Shown one piece after another: positions 63,754 to 64,000 of a DNA stretch of 64,000 nt. Below the pieces are notes generated by a model that was not told where the DNA came from, made no database searches, and saw only the letters and a program-made list of their open reading frames with translations. Made by a program: the position numbers and the translations under genes. Source of the stretch: SAR116 cluster bacterium AG-447-A06 (lineage in GTDB: Bacteria > Pseudomonadota > Alphaproteobacteria > Puniceispirillales > Puniceispirillaceae); the NCBI GenBank assembly GCA_003212345.1, contig QCPZ01000001.1, forward strand, positions 156,501 through 220,500, given 5' to 3'. Numbering within the stretch: the stretch's first letter is position 1; each line of letters opens with the position of its first letter.

Positions 63754-64000
63754 TTGCGGGCAATTATTATTGGCGCAGGCCGAATGGGCCAAAGGTTCAT
63801 TGATATTTGTGGGCGCTGTGATGTTGAAGTTGTTGGTTTAACAGATATCAATAAAGATGCGTTGATCAGTACAAAAAATTTGTATTCATTAGCTGATGAT
63901 GTTGTTTTCCAAAAATTTGACAGTGTATTTGAGAGTGCGAACGCTCAACTAGCAATCATCGCTACAACCGCGCCGTCACATTTTGATTATGCGCGAAGGG
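63754..64000 (+). CDS. Gfo/Idh/MocA-family oxidoreductase N-terminus, truncated by window end
   Basis: TTG start after aaggagc: LRAIIIGAGRMGQRFIDICGRCDVEVVGLTDINKDAL...LAIIATTAPSHFDYARR. Confidence 0.75.
   Translation, partial: MRAIIIGAGRMGQRFIDICGRCDVEVVGLTDINKDALISTKNLYSLADDVVFQKFDSVFESANAQLAIIATTAPSHFDYARR

Overview
A 64-kb chromosomal window from what looks like a marine alphaproteobacterium, possibly of the SAR116/Puniceispirillum type. That placement is inferred from gene content (CcrM, several TRAP transporters, urease, fused indolepyruvate oxidoreductase) and was not tested. Most of the window is ordinary, densely packed metabolic and housekeeping coding sequence, with two complete tRNA genes (Gly-GCC, Gln-TTG). 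Main accessory or unusual features: (1) a tRNA-Gly-associated region at about 8.8-16.7 kb. It has an exact 16-bp repeat of the tRNA 3' end at 9941, a degenerate third copy at about 16646, a decayed integrase N-terminus beside the tRNA, a complete ureDABCEFG operon and a truncated AIPR-like phage-defence gene. Together these suggest a nested or decayed genomic island carrying urease. (2) Three TRAP transporter systems between 20.7 and 37.5 kb. One has a DctM subunit with a coiled-coil C-terminal extension of about 325 aa, followed by a plant-like SABATH-family methyltransferase. (3) A rhodanese-rich neighbourhood: an exported FKBP-rhodanese fusion, and a four-rhodanese-module protein with one apparent catalytic Cys, located between an aminotransferase and a TAXI-TRAP system. 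(4) Strong terminator hairpins between binding-protein and permease genes in two TRAP operons. (5) Two GANTC sites 8 bp apart just upstream of ccrM, consistent with autoregulation. No CRISPR array, rRNA or intact mobile element was seen.
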